64,000 nt of DNA from Agromyces mediolanus. GTDB taxonomy: Bacteria; Actinomycetota; Actinomycetes; Actinomycetales; Microbacteriaceae. Numbering within the stretch: the stretch's first letter is position 1; the number at the start of each line of letters is the position of its first letter. The stretch lies in NCBI RefSeq assembly GCF_014648575.1, contig NZ_BMRJ01000001.1, forward strand, positions 1,438,218 to 1,502,217. Direction: 5' to 3'. The translations under genes were made by a program, and so were the position numbers. Under the pieces are notes generated by a model. The model worked only from the letters and a program-made list of their open reading frames with translations, ran no database searches and had not been told where the DNA came from. This document shows, one piece after another, positions 1 through 7,947 of this stretch.

Positions 1-1
1 G

Positions 2-580
2 CACGGCCGCCTCGACGTGCTCGTCGCGAACGCGGGCGGCCACGGCTTCGCCGCCGTCGGCGACACCGACGACGCTGCCTGGGAGGCCGCGATGCGCGCG
101 AACCTCACGACCGCCTTCGTGATGGCCAGGGAGAGCCTGCCCGCCCTCATCGAGTCGAAGGGGCAGATCGTCGTGATCTCCTCCCTCGCCGGGCTCTTCG
201 CCGGACCCTCCGTCGCCGGCTACACCGTCGGCAAGCACGCCCTCATCGGCCTCACCCGCACGCTCGCGCGCGACTACGGCCGCCACGGCGTGCGGGTGAA
301 CGCGGTCTGCCCCGGTTGGGTGCAGACGCCCATGGCCGACGAGGAGATGGACGAGTTCGCCAAGCACGCGGGCTTCGACGGCGGGCGCGAGGCCGGCTAC
401 GCGGCCGTGACCGCCGACGTGCCGCTGCGCCGCGCCGCGGCCCCCGCGGAGATCGCCTCGATCGTGCGCTTCCTCGGCTCGGGGGAGTCCTCCTACATGA
501 CCGGCTCCGTGATCGTCGCCGACGGCGGCGCGCACGTGGTCGACCTGCCGACGATCGCCTTCGAGCACGCCGGCATGTGA
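2..580 (+). CDS. SDR family oxidoreductase, 5'-truncated by window edge
   Basis: NAD(P)-dependent short-chain dehydrogenase/reductase; substrate not readable. The open frame runs in from the window edge, so the glycine-rich cofactor loop and true start are missing. Visible are the NAG motif (VANAGG), the catalytic Ser in VISSLAG, and YTVGK supplying the Tyr and Lys of the YxxxK catalytic pair, followed by the usual PG(W)xxTPM segment and a C-terminal VADGGAHV close to the common (V)DGG ending. It converges on the liv-type operon and ends at a strong hairpin. Confidence 0.9.
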   Translation, partial: HGRLDVLVANAGGHGFAAVGDTDDAAWEAAMRANLTTAFVMARESLPALIESKGQIVVISSLAGLFAGPSVAGYTVGKHALIGLTRTLARDYGRHGVRVNAVCPGWVQTPMADEEMDEFAKHAGFDGGREAGYAAVTADVPLRRAAAPAEIASIVRFLGSGESSYMTGSVIVADGGAHVVDLPTIAFEHAGM

Positions 581-585
581 CGAAC

Positions 586-625
586 CCCGAGTCGCCCGGC
601 TTCCTTGGAAGTCGGGCGACTCGGG
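586..625. terminator. bidirectional hairpin terminator
   Basis: Nineteen-base arms (586-604 and 607-625) pair with one G-T wobble around a 2-nt tip, between the convergent SDR and livF genes. There is no long T-tract, which is usual in high-GC actinobacteria. Confidence 0.8.
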
Positions 626-632
626 TGTTCGC

Positions 633-1334
633 TCAGGCGGCGGCGCCGCCGAGGTAGGCGCGATGCAGCAGGCTCGCGTCCTCGCGGAGCGTCGCGGCCG
701 GGCCTTGGAAGCTCACCTGGCCGCTCGCGACGACGAGCGCCTCCTCGGCGAGGCCGAGCGCGAGGTGCGTGAACTGCTCGACGAGGAGCACCCCGACGCC
801 CTGCTCGGCGATCTCCGAGACGATCGGCAGCAGCCGCATGAACACGACGGGTGCGAGGCCGAGCGACATCTCGTCAATGAGCAGGAAGCGGGGCCGCGCG
901 GCGAACGCGCGGGCGAGCACCACCATCTGCTGCTCCCCGCCGGAGAGCAGCGCGGTCGGCGCGTCGATGCGCTTCTCGAGTTCCGGGAAGCGGGCAAGCG
1001 CGGCGTCAATCTCCGCCGGCGTGCGGGCGGTGAGCGAGAGGTTCTCCCGCACCGTCAGGGAGGGGAACACCGCCCGCCCCTGCTCGATGTGCACGATGCC
1101 CTGCTTCGCCCGGGCGACCCGGGAGAGCTTCTCGATCGGCGTCCCGTCGATGCGGATCGTGCCCGCCGAGATCGGCGCGACTCCCGAGATGCCGTCGAGC
1201 AGGCTCGTCTTGCCAGCGCCGTTGGGGCCCACGAGCGCGGTCACCCGGCCCTGCTCGAGCCTGAAGGACACGCCCTGGATGACGGGCCCCGCGCCGCGGC
1301 TCACCGCGATGTCGTCGATGATCAACGCACTCAC
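633..1334 (-). CDS. livF: Branched-chain amino-acid-type ABC transporter ATPase (LivF)
   Basis: Second ATPase of a LivFGHMK-type importer; it hydrolyses ATP at the inner face of the membrane to drive uptake of amino acids or other small carboxylates. The 233-residue length is normal. Walker A GPNGAGKTS lies near residue 37, the signature is LLSGGEQQM, and Walker B is FLLIDEMSLGLAP, the LivF-like form. The GTG start overlaps the end of the upstream fused permease/ATPase gene by 4 bp, so translation is probably coupled. It is the last gene of the minus-strand operon and reads into the hairpin at 586-625. Substrate is not determined by sequence. Confidence 0.93.
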   Translation of the reverse strand: MSALIIDDIAVSRGAGPVIQGVSFRLEQGRVTALVGPNGAGKTSLLDGISGVAPISAGTIRIDGTPIEKLSRVARAKQGIVHIEQGRAVFPSLTVRENLSLTARTPAEIDAALARFPELEKRIDAPTALLSGGEQQMVVLARAFAARPRFLLIDEMSLGLAPVVFMRLLPIVSEIAEQGVGVLLVEQFTHLALGLAEEALVVASGQVSFQGPAATLREDASLLHRAYLGGAAA

Positions 1335-3124
1335 AGCATCTCCGTCTCACCCATGTACGCCTTGATGACCGCGGGGTCCGCGAGCACCTCGTCCTGCGGG
1401 CCGCTCGCGAGCACCCGGCCGAAGTCGAGCACGGTGAGCGTCGAGCACACCGTGCGCACGAGGTCGAGATCGTGCTCGATGAGCACGATCGCCATGCCGT
1501 AGCGGGCGGGCACCTCACGCAGGCGCGCCCCGAGCTCGAGGTGCTCCTCGTGCGACAGGCCCGCAGCGGGCTCGTCGAGCAGCAGCACGCGCGGCTTCGC
1601 GAGCACGTTGGCTGCGACCTCGACGAGGCGTCGCGTGCCGACGTCGACCCCGGCGAGCCGGGTGCGGGCGGGCGGGCAGCCGAAGAAGTCGAGCACCTCG
1701 GCGACCTCCTCCGCGGTGACCCGGCGGCGGGCGACGAAGCGCACGTACGCGTCGACGGTGAGGGCGGGCGGCACGCGGTCCTGCTGGAAGGTGCGGCGGA
1801 GCCCGAGGCGGGCGCGCTTCGTCGGCGACATCCGGCCGAGCGCCGTGCCGCCGAGCCGCACCGTGCCGCTCGCGTGCGGCAGGAAGCCCGAGATCGCGTC
1901 GACGAACGTCGACTTGCCCGCGCCGTTCGGGCCGATGAGGCCCATCACGCTGCCGGCCGGCACCTCGAGGCTCACCTCGTCGAGCGCCTTGAGCGCGCCG
2001 AACTGCACGGTGAGCCCCGTGACGGAGAGCGCGGGCTCGTCGCTCGCGGACGCAGCAGGAGGGGCGGGCGGCGCGGATGCCTCGGCCGGCGGCTCGACCG
2101 CGGCCCGATCCGCCGCGGCATCCGCCTTGGCCGCCTCGCGCGCGGCCGCGGCGCGGCGGTCCGCGCGCTTCCACCAGAGATTCCGGATGCCCTGGCCGAG
2201 GTTCGTGCCGCTCGTGAGCGCCTGCACGCCGAGGGCGCCGAAGATCACGAAGCCCCAGTCCTGCGGCACGCCCCAGCGCTTGAGCAGCTCGGGCACGAGC
2301 ACCCAGAGGATGCCGCCGAAGATCGCCATGTCGATGAGGTACGCGCCGCTCATCACCGCGAGCACGTACAGCGCGAGCGACTGCAGCGGGGTGAAGCTCG
2401 ACGCGAAGGGCAGCTGCACCTGACCGGCGAGGAGGCCGCCCGAGATGCCGCCGAGCGCCGCGGAGACCGCGAAGGCGGTGAGCTTCGCCTGCTGCACGCT
2501 CTGGCCGACCGAGGCGGTGCCGCGCTCGCTGAACGCGACGGCCTTCCAGCTCGAGCCCCAGCGGCCGCGCTGCAGCCAGAACACCACGAGCCCGCAGACC
2601 GCGAGCACGATGATGCTGAAGAAGAAGTAGCCGCGGTCGGTCGAGAAGCCCTCGGGCCGCAGCACGGGGATGCCGTCCTTCGAGCCGGGGAACTGGATCT
2701 GCAGCAGCGTCACGTCGAACGCCGCGGCGAAGCCGAGCGTCACGACGGCGAGGTTGACGCCCCGCAGCCGCAGCGCGGGCAGACCCACGAGGATGCCGAC
2801 GACGCCCGCGGCGAGCCCGCCGGCGATCAGCCAGACGACGAAGCCGCCGGGCACCTCGAGCACGTTGAACAGCGAAACCACCCAGGCGCCCACCGCGGCG
2901 AAGGTGAGCTGGCAGAGCGCGATCATGCCGGCCGAGCCGGTCACGATGCCGAGACCGAGGATCGCGATGGCCGCGGTCACGGCCGAGACCGCGAGGAAGA
3001 CGAAGTAGCCCGAGAGCCCGACGCTCAGCAGGTAGCCGGCGACGACGCCGACGACGGCGACGGCGAGCGGCCAGAGGAAGCGCAGGGCGCGCGAGCGGGC
3101 GAGGCCGGAGTCAGCGTGCGGCAT
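1331..3124 (-). CDS. livMG: Fused LivM permease - LivG ATPase
   Basis: One 597-residue protein carries two functions normally made by separate genes. Residues about 15-320 form a LivM-type permease with repeated hydrophobic helices. A charged/Ala-rich and Pro-rich linker follows (about 320-365). Residues about 366-597 form a LivG-type ATPase with Walker A GPNGAGKST, a signature region degenerate at VGTRRLVEVA (no canonical LSGGQ), and Walker B VLLLDEPAAGLSHEE. The gene overlaps livH upstream by 14 bp and livF downstream by 4 bp. I see no frameshift; the linker reads as designed, so this is a natural fusion. The weak signature motif deserves notice but is common in LivG, where the loop is often divergent. 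Confidence 0.9.
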   Translation of the reverse strand: MPHADSGLARSRALRFLWPLAVAVVGVVAGYLLSVGLSGYFVFLAVSAVTAAIAILGLGIVTGSAGMIALCQLTFAAVGAWVVSLFNVLEVPGGFVVWLIAGGLAAGVVGILVGLPALRLRGVNLAVVTLGFAAAFDVTLLQIQFPGSKDGIPVLRPEGFSTDRGYFFFSIIVLAVCGLVVFWLQRGRWGSSWKAVAFSERGTASVGQSVQQAKLTAFAVSAALGGISGGLLAGQVQLPFASSFTPLQSLALYVLAVMSGAYLIDMAIFGGILWVLVPELLKRWGVPQDWGFVIFGALGVQALTSGTNLGQGIRNLWWKRADRRAAAAREAAKADAAADRAAVEPPAEASAPPAPPAASASDEPALSVTGLTVQFGALKALDEVSLEVPAGSVMGLIGPNGAGKSTFVDAISGFLPHASGTVRLGGTALGRMSPTKRARLGLRRTFQQDRVPPALTVDAYVRFVARRRVTAEEVAEVLDFFGCPPARTRLAGVDVGTRRLVEVAANVLAKPRVLLLDEPAAGLSHEEHLELGARLREVPARYGMAIVLIEHDLDLVRTVCSTLTVLDFGRVLASGPQDEVLADPAVIKAYMGETEML

Positions 3125-3971
3125 CCCACACCTCCTTGCGCTGCGTCCAGAGCAGCAGCACGACGATGAACAGGAACGGCAGGAAGTTGCGGATGAGCGA
3201 GACCTCGTCGATCTGCGCGACGAGCCCCGAGAGCACGCCGAGCACGAGGCCGCCGACGACGGCGAGGTCCAGCCGCTTGAAGCCGCCGAGCAGGGCCGCC
3301 GCCGCGGCGGGCACGATCAGCATCGCGAGGCTGATCGCGTCGTTCGACTGGGTCGGGGCGACGACGACGATCGCGATGGCGCTGATCACCCCGGTCACGA
3401 CCCAGACCGCGATCGAGAGGGGCTTCGAGGGGATGCCGAGCAGCTCCGCCGTCGTCGGTCGCTCCGAGAGCGCGCGGAGCCGCGTGCCGATCGCCGTCCG
3501 GGTGAGCAGGATGCGCACCGCCACGGCGACGACGATCGCGAGCGACACGGTGACGAGCGTCACCTGGCTGATCACCACCCCGCCGACGGTGAACGCCGGC
3601 CCCGAGATGATCGAGGCGAAGGGCTGCGGCTTGTTGCCGAACAGGATGAACGAGAGCGAGATGAGCAGCAGCAGCGGACCGACGGTCATCGCCGAGCGGG
3701 TGGTCGTGTCCGCCTCGGACAGCCAGGTCGCCGCGATCCAGCCGATGACGCCGGACAGGACGCCGGCCAGCAGCACCCCGAGCACCGAGCCGAGCCAGAT
3801 CGGCAGACCGGTCTCGGTGACGAGCCACACGGCCACGAAACCGCCGAACATGCCGGTCGCGGCCTGCGAGAAGTTGACGACGCGCACGAGGCGCGACATG
3901 AGGGTGAGGCACACGGCGAGCACCGCGTACAGTCCGCCGGCGGCGAGTCCGGCGAGCGCGCCCTGCAGCAT
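3111..3971 (-). CDS. livH: Branched-chain amino-acid-type ABC permease (LivH)
   Basis: Inner-membrane permease of the same importer, 286 residues, mostly hydrophobic, with about eight membrane segments. The N-terminus has the LivH hallmark GGLYAVLAVCLTL followed by VRVVNFSQ (usually VNFAHG). The ATG is supported by the purine-rich AAGGAAGGAG about six bases upstream. It overlaps the start of the LivM-LivG fusion by 14 bp. A strong hairpin at 4017-4054 separates it from the binding-protein gene upstream, which could reduce transcription of the membrane genes relative to the binding protein. Confidence 0.92.
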   Translation of the reverse strand: MLQGALAGLAAGGLYAVLAVCLTLMSRLVRVVNFSQAATGMFGGFVAVWLVTETGLPIWLGSVLGVLLAGVLSGVIGWIAATWLSEADTTTRSAMTVGPLLLLISLSFILFGNKPQPFASIISGPAFTVGGVVISQVTLVTVSLAIVVAVAVRILLTRTAIGTRLRALSERPTTAELLGIPSKPLSIAVWVVTGVISAIAIVVVAPTQSNDAISLAMLIVPAAAAALLGGFKRLDLAVVGGLVLGVLSGLVAQIDEVSLIRNFLPFLFIVVLLLWTQRKEVWDAAR

Positions 3972-4016
3972 GGCGTGCTCCTTCCTTGCGGGGTTCAGGG
4001 AGGGGTCGGGGAGCGA

Positions 4017-4054
4017 ACGGCGGGACCGGCCGGGGGGATGGCCGGTCCCGCCGT
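4017..4054 (-). terminator. intercistronic hairpin, probable attenuator
   Basis: Perfect 15-bp arms (4017-4031, 4040-4054) around an 8-nt loop, located between the binding-protein stop codon and livH. In an ABC importer operon such a hairpin commonly lets the binding protein accumulate above the permease by partial termination or mRNA 3'-end protection. The position is seen; the role is inferred. Confidence 0.75.
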
Positions 4055-4059
4055 CCGGC

Positions 4060-5247
4060 TCACTCCGGGATCACGATCCAGTCGTCCCCGTTGGACTCCC
4101 ACGCGTTGGTGCCGCTCAGGAGCTTGATCGGCCAGCCGGCGGTGTTGTCGTGGTGCGCGTCGGCGGTGCCGAAGACCCAGGGCGTGCCGACCATGGGGTT
4201 CTCGATCGGCTTCATGTCGTGCAGCGCCTTCGTCACCGACTCACGGGTGATGTCGCCGTCCATGCCCTCGAGCACCTCGATGAAGTACTTCGCGGCGAGG
4301 AAGCCGCCCTGGCTGAAGGAGGTGAGCGGGATGTCGTTCGCCTCCATGAGCTCGCGCCACTCCTTGTTGACGTCGCTCTCGGCGTCGGTGAAGGGGTAGA
4401 ACTCGGCGGGCACGTACACGCCGGCGCCGACGTCGGAGACGGCCTTGGCGAAGTTCTCGCTGTAGACGCTCGTGAGGTAGAGCCAGGTCACGTCGTCCCA
4501 GCCCTGGGCGGCGGCGGCCTTGACCTGGCCGATGGCGTCGGGCTCGACGGGGTTCACGGCGACGGCCTTGCAGCCGGCGTCCTTGGCCTTCACGATGTAC
4601 GGCGTGTAGTCCGAGGCGCCGTAGGGCACGGTGTCGTCGACGTAGATCGGCTCCTTGCCGGTGACCTCGGTCCAGCGGTCGATCGCGGCCTGGTAGGTCG
4701 GTCGGGTGGAGCCGGCGATCTCGAGCAGCACGCAGATGTCGTCGAGGCCGAGCACCTCGGAGCCGTAGTACAGCGTCAGCGTCATGTCGTTGAAGGGGCC
4801 GACGTTCGCGGGGGCGATGTTCGGGGTCGAGAAGCAGCCGGTGTCGACGCCGATGCCGGGGATCGAGAGGATCTGCTCCTGCTCGTAGTACTGCGCGTTG
4901 ATCTCGCACTCGATGAGGCTCGCCGAGCCGACCATGGCGACGGCCTCGTCGCTGCCGACGATCTCGCGGGCGGCCGCGGAGGCGCTCGCCGGGTCGCCCT
5001 TGTCGTCGAGGGACTTGTACTCGATCTTCCGGCCGTCGAGGCCGCCCGCCTCGTTGAAGGCGTCGAAGACGGCGGCCGCGGCGAGGCTCGCCTCGGGGAA
5101 GGTCGCGGGGCCGCTCTTCGTGTTGACGGAGCCGACGACGATGGGCGAGCCGCCGTCGCCGCCGCCGGAGTCGCCGCCGGCGCAGCCGGCGAGCACGAGC
5201 GCTGTCGCGGCGGCGAGGGCCGTCGCGCCGAGGAGGTGATGCTTCAT
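4060..5247 (-). CDS. ABC transporter substrate-binding lipoprotein (LivK-type)
   Basis: Extracellular ligand-binding protein of the liv-type importer, Periplasmic_binding_6-like, 395 residues. I chose the ATG at 5247 because it begins MKHHLLGATALAAATALVLAGC, a lipoprotein signal with lipobox LAGC and cysteine at residue 22, with AGGCAGGA upstream; an in-frame extension of 43 residues is Arg-rich and unlikely. After the signal, PIVVGSVNTKSGPATFP is the typical first strand of this family. It is first of the transporter genes, followed by a hairpin and then livH. The ligand cannot be named; neighbouring SnoaL- and MoaF-like genes suggest a catabolic substrate rather than an amino acid. Confidence 0.88.
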   Translation of the reverse strand: MKHHLLGATALAAATALVLAGCAGGDSGGGDGGSPIVVGSVNTKSGPATFPEASLAAAAVFDAFNEAGGLDGRKIEYKSLDDKGDPASASAAAREIVGSDEAVAMVGSASLIECEINAQYYEQEQILSIPGIGVDTGCFSTPNIAPANVGPFNDMTLTLYYGSEVLGLDDICVLLEIAGSTRPTYQAAIDRWTEVTGKEPIYVDDTVPYGASDYTPYIVKAKDAGCKAVAVNPVEPDAIGQVKAAAAQGWDDVTWLYLTSVYSENFAKAVSDVGAGVYVPAEFYPFTDAESDVNKEWRELMEANDIPLTSFSQGGFLAAKYFIEVLEGMDGDITRESVTKALHDMKPIENPMVGTPWVFGTADAHHDNTAGWPIKLLSGTNAWESNGDDWIVIPE

Positions 5248-5413
5248 TGGATCCTGCCTCTCGATGGCCGCGGGGTCGACCGCGGCATCCGTCGTCGATC
5301 CGGGCACGGAACGACGTTGGTGCGTGGCATGCAGTCTCCAGCGGCGCCGTGCGCCCTGGAATGCCGTGCAGCGCACGACGCTTGCCTGAGCGGGAAGACG
5401 CGCGCGCCGGGTC

Positions 5414-5449
5414 CCGGCCCGCCCGCTCCGGAGGGGGCGGGCGGGCCGG
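5414..5449 (-). terminator. hairpin terminator downstream of the SnoaL-like gene
   Basis: GC-rich stem of about 16 bp (5414-5429 with 5433-5449, one wobble) just after the stop of the SnoaL-like gene. It separates the MoaF/SnoaL transcript from the transporter operon, which then has its own start region in 5248-5413. Confidence 0.7.
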
Positions 5450-5467
5450 CGACGGGTGCTGGCCGGT

Positions 5468-5860
5468 TCAGGCGGGGCGGATGGCCCGGTTCACCAGCTC
5501 GGTGTCCGTGAACTGCTCGAAGCCGGTGACCCGGCCCTCCGCGAGCCGCCAGACGTGCGCGACGCGGGCGGCGAAGAAGCGGCCGGTCTCGCGGTAGGTG
5601 CCCGAGTAGGTGCCGATGCCGACGACCGTGTCCCCGCCGTCGACGACCTCGTCGATCGTGAGCGTGTAGTCGTCCCACTCGGCCTGGATGCGCTCGAAGA
5701 CGTGCTCGGCGACCGCCTGCGGGCCGACGTACGTCCCGGCGTACGGGAAGCCCGCCGCCTCGGTCCAGCGCACCGAGTCCGCGAGCGGTGCGAGCATGCC
5801 CGCGAGGTCGCCGGCGTCGGAGGCGGCGTAGTGCGCCCGGATGATCTCCGCGTTGCTCAT
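5468..5860 (-). CDS. SnoaL-like / NTF2-fold polyketide-cyclase family protein
   Basis: Small 130-residue NTF2-like protein. The N-terminus NAEIIRAHYAASDAGDLAGMLAPLADSVRWTEAAGFPYAGTY and the later VVGIGTYSGTYRETGR with HVWRLAEGRV are typical of the SnoaL-like cluster, a fold used for cyclases, isomerases and dehydratases acting on small hydrophobic compounds. Start chosen at ATG 5860, five bases after the stop of the MoaF-like gene, so the two form an operon. A much longer in-frame extension exists upstream but overlaps that gene in another frame and is Arg-rich. Exact reaction unknown. Confidence 0.8.
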   Translation of the reverse strand: MSNAEIIRAHYAASDAGDLAGMLAPLADSVRWTEAAGFPYAGTYVGPQAVAEHVFERIQAEWDDYTLTIDEVVDGGDTVVGIGTYSGTYRETGRFFAARVAHVWRLAEGRVTGFEQFTDTELVNRAIRPA

Positions 5861-5865
5861 CCCGG

Positions 5866-6675
5866 TCACACCGGCTGCGCGTCGGGGTACGCGACCGAGC
5901 CGAGCGGGTAGACGTGCCCGCCGGCCTTGGAGTGCTCGCTGCGGCCGTCGCCCGTGAGGCCGAGGAAGTTCCCCGTCGTCATGAGCTGGTAGCCGAGGTC
6001 GTGCAGCCACACGCTCGCCACGGCGATCCGGAACTCGCGGAAGCAGAACAGGTACAGCCCGTCGTCGAGCCTCCACACGGTCGAGAGGTCCATGTCGCCG
6101 TGCCCGCGCTGCACGCCCTCGAGGCACTGCCACGCGTAGCGCAGGCTCGAGACGTAGACGTGCTCGTAGAGGTGCTCGGGGCTGTAGCGGTACACGTTGC
6201 GCTTGCCGATGAGGTCGCGGCTCGGGCCGGGGGCCTCGCCGCTCGGCTCGACGCCGTCGATCGTCGCGGCCCAGAAGGTCTGGCCGACCCGGGGCACGTC
6301 GTCGGGCGTCTCGTCGTCGGCGATGCGGCTGAGCACGACGATCGCGCGGCCCGTCGGCGCGGAGAGCACGACCGTGATCGACTCGCGCTCGCGGCTCTCG
6401 AGGGGGAGGGTCACGAAGTGCACGCCCTCGCGCACCTCGACCGCGTCGTACGGGTCGACGGCGGGCGCCTGCTGGGCGAGGGCGCCGCCGCCCGTCCAGC
6501 GCACGGTGCCCTCGTCGAAGGCGAGCTCGAGCCGTTCGCCGTCGTCGAGCGAGAGCCCGACCCGGCGGCCGGCGAGCGAGCCGCTCGGCAGGCGGTACGT
6601 GTCGATCCCCGCCGCGAACTCGTCGTAGGTGTGCCAGTCCTCTTCGCCCTTCACCGGGGCGGTGGTGTCGGTCAT
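5866..6675 (-). CDS. MoaF-like protein
   Basis: 269-residue protein resembling the MoaF family: an N-terminal segment with SLAGRRVGLSLDDGERLELAFDEGTVRW, a middle with the pattern VREGVHFVTLP and ESITVVLS, and a C-terminal half with LFCFREFRIAVASVWLHDL and GNFLGL followed by YPLG. MoaF was named from a molybdenum-cofactor operon but its biochemistry is poorly defined and the fold is probably lipocalin-like, so the name should not be read as a cofactor function here. GGAAGGA lies six bases before the ATG. It begins a two-gene unit with the SnoaL-like gene, between an AraC regulator and the liv-type importer. Confidence 0.7.
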   Translation of the reverse strand: MTDTTAPVKGEEDWHTYDEFAAGIDTYRLPSGSLAGRRVGLSLDDGERLELAFDEGTVRWTGGGALAQQAPAVDPYDAVEVREGVHFVTLPLESRERESITVVLSAPTGRAIVVLSRIADDETPDDVPRVGQTFWAATIDGVEPSGEAPGPSRDLIGKRNVYRYSPEHLYEHVYVSSLRYAWQCLEGVQRGHGDMDLSTVWRLDDGLYLFCFREFRIAVASVWLHDLGYQLMTTGNFLGLTGDGRSEHSKAGGHVYPLGSVAYPDAQPV

Positions 6676-6800
6676 GCTGCGTCCTTCCGGTCGGTGTTCG
6701 AGCCATGCTCGGCCCGGGCCGGAGTCCGCCTCAAGGGCGGCGGCATGATCGTGCGGGGCTGGTCAATCCGCGTGCCGCGCTCGGCAAGCGGGCATCGCGC

Positions 6801-7760
6801 TCAGCGGGCGCGGAGCTCGCTCGGCGCGTGCCCGTAGGCGGCCTTGAACGCGCGGCTGAAGTGCGCGGCGTCGACGAAGCCCCAGCGCGCCGCGATCGCC
6901 GCGACGGGGCGGTCGGCGTAGAGCGGGTTCATCAGGTCGCGGCGGCAGCGCTCGAGCCGCCGGGTGCGGATCCACGTCGACACGGTGGTGCCCTGCGACT
7001 GGAAGAGCCCGTGCAGATGCCGGGTGGAGATGTAGTGCGCGGCCGCGATGGAGGCGGGCCCGAGCTCGGTCGAGGCGAGGTTCTCGTCGATGTGGGCGCG
7101 GATGCGCTGCATGAGCGCCTGGTGCGGGTCGCCGCCCTCGCGGTCGAGGTCGAGCTCGCGGGCGAACACGGTCGTCACGAGGTCGAGGGCGCTGTGCGTG
7201 AGGCGGACGCCGGCGGAGCCGTGCAGCTGTTCGAGGTTGCCGGCGAGCTGGGTGAGGTACGGCACGACGAGCGCGCCGAGCCCCTCGTCGCCCGCCATGC
7301 GGACGGCGGTCAGCTGTCCCACCACCTCGGAGGGGAGGTCGATGAGGTGCTTCGGGAACATCACGACCATGGTGCGGAACTCGGCGTCGAAGACGAGCGA
7401 GTAGGGGCGGTTGGTGTCGTAGACCGCGAGGTCGCCGGGGCGCAGCACCGCCTCGCGGTTGTCCTGGATCAGGATGCCGGAGCCGGCGAGCATGAGGCTG
7501 AGCTTGAACGAGCCGCGGTCGCCGCGGGCGATGAGCTCCGGGGTGCGCTCGACGATGTGGTCGGTGGCCCGCACCTCGCTCACGTGCACCTCGTCGACGT
7601 TCGCCGCACGGATGAGGCCGCGGAACGGGTCGGGATGCTCGCTCGTCACCTGCAGCGGCACGAAGGCGTCGCTCACGGCGGTGCGGAAGGCGGAGAAATC
7701 ACGCGCGAGGATGGTCGAGACGGGGCCTTGCTCGGGACGAGCGGCGGGGGAGCTGTGCAC
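6801..7760 (-). CDS. AraC family transcriptional regulator
   Basis: 319-residue activator-type regulator. Residues about 20-200 form a sensory domain of the AraC-binding-like type (FKLSLMLAGSG, RPGDLAVYDTNRPYSL). The C-terminal 100 residues hold the two helix-turn-helix units, with GPASIAAAHYISTRHLHGLFQSQG and the family signature ending in RWGFVDAAHFSRAFKAAYGHAPSELR. Start is a GTG at 7760 with GAGGTGA just upstream. It lies upstream of, and in the same direction as, the MoaF/SnoaL/importer genes, so it is the likely regulator of that catabolic cluster. Confidence 0.92.
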   Translation of the reverse strand: MHSSPAARPEQGPVSTILARDFSAFRTAVSDAFVPLQVTSEHPDPFRGLIRAANVDEVHVSEVRATDHIVERTPELIARGDRGSFKLSLMLAGSGILIQDNREAVLRPGDLAVYDTNRPYSLVFDAEFRTMVVMFPKHLIDLPSEVVGQLTAVRMAGDEGLGALVVPYLTQLAGNLEQLHGSAGVRLTHSALDLVTTVFARELDLDREGGDPHQALMQRIRAHIDENLASTELGPASIAAAHYISTRHLHGLFQSQGTTVSTWIRTRRLERCRRDLMNPLYADRPVAAIAARWGFVDAAHFSRAFKAAYGHAPSELRAR

Positions 7761-7795
7761 GGGTTCACCTCGATGTGCTCGGAACGCGACTGCGT

Positions 7796-7801
7796 TGTAT
7801 A
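7796..7801 (-). promoter_or_regulatory. possible -10 (TATACA) of the AraC gene
   Basis: On the minus strand TATACA lies about 36 nt before the GTG start, inside a GTATAC palindrome, one of few AT-rich words in this region. No convincing -35 element was seen. Confidence 0.35.
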
Positions 7802-7934
7802 CGATCCGTAGCGGCGAGCTTAGCAGGCTCCCGCGGGCACGGCACCCGCCCCGGAACGGGGCACGCCGGGCGTCGGTGCGCTCGCGGTCAAGGCCGCTGC
7901 GCCCGCGTCACTGCGGTGCGCACCCCGCGCTCGC

Positions 7935-7940
7935 TAGCGT
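7935..7940 (+). promoter_or_regulatory. leaderless-type -10 TAGCGT
   Basis: TAGCGT ends 7 nt before the GTG start of the membrane protein at 7948, the spacing expected when the start codon is the first transcribed base. Confidence 0.55.
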
Positions 7941-7947
7941 CGGGAGC

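Noticed and set aside
1472-3169. Long open frame opposite the liv genes (565 codons)
   Set aside because: Composition is Arg/Glu/His/Ala-rich without motifs, an antisense shadow typical of high-GC DNA; the minus strand has clear transporter domains.
5248-5413. N-terminal extension of the binding protein to 5376
   Set aside because: The lipoprotein signal starts exactly at ATG 5247 with a ribosome site; the extension is Arg-rich and would block export.
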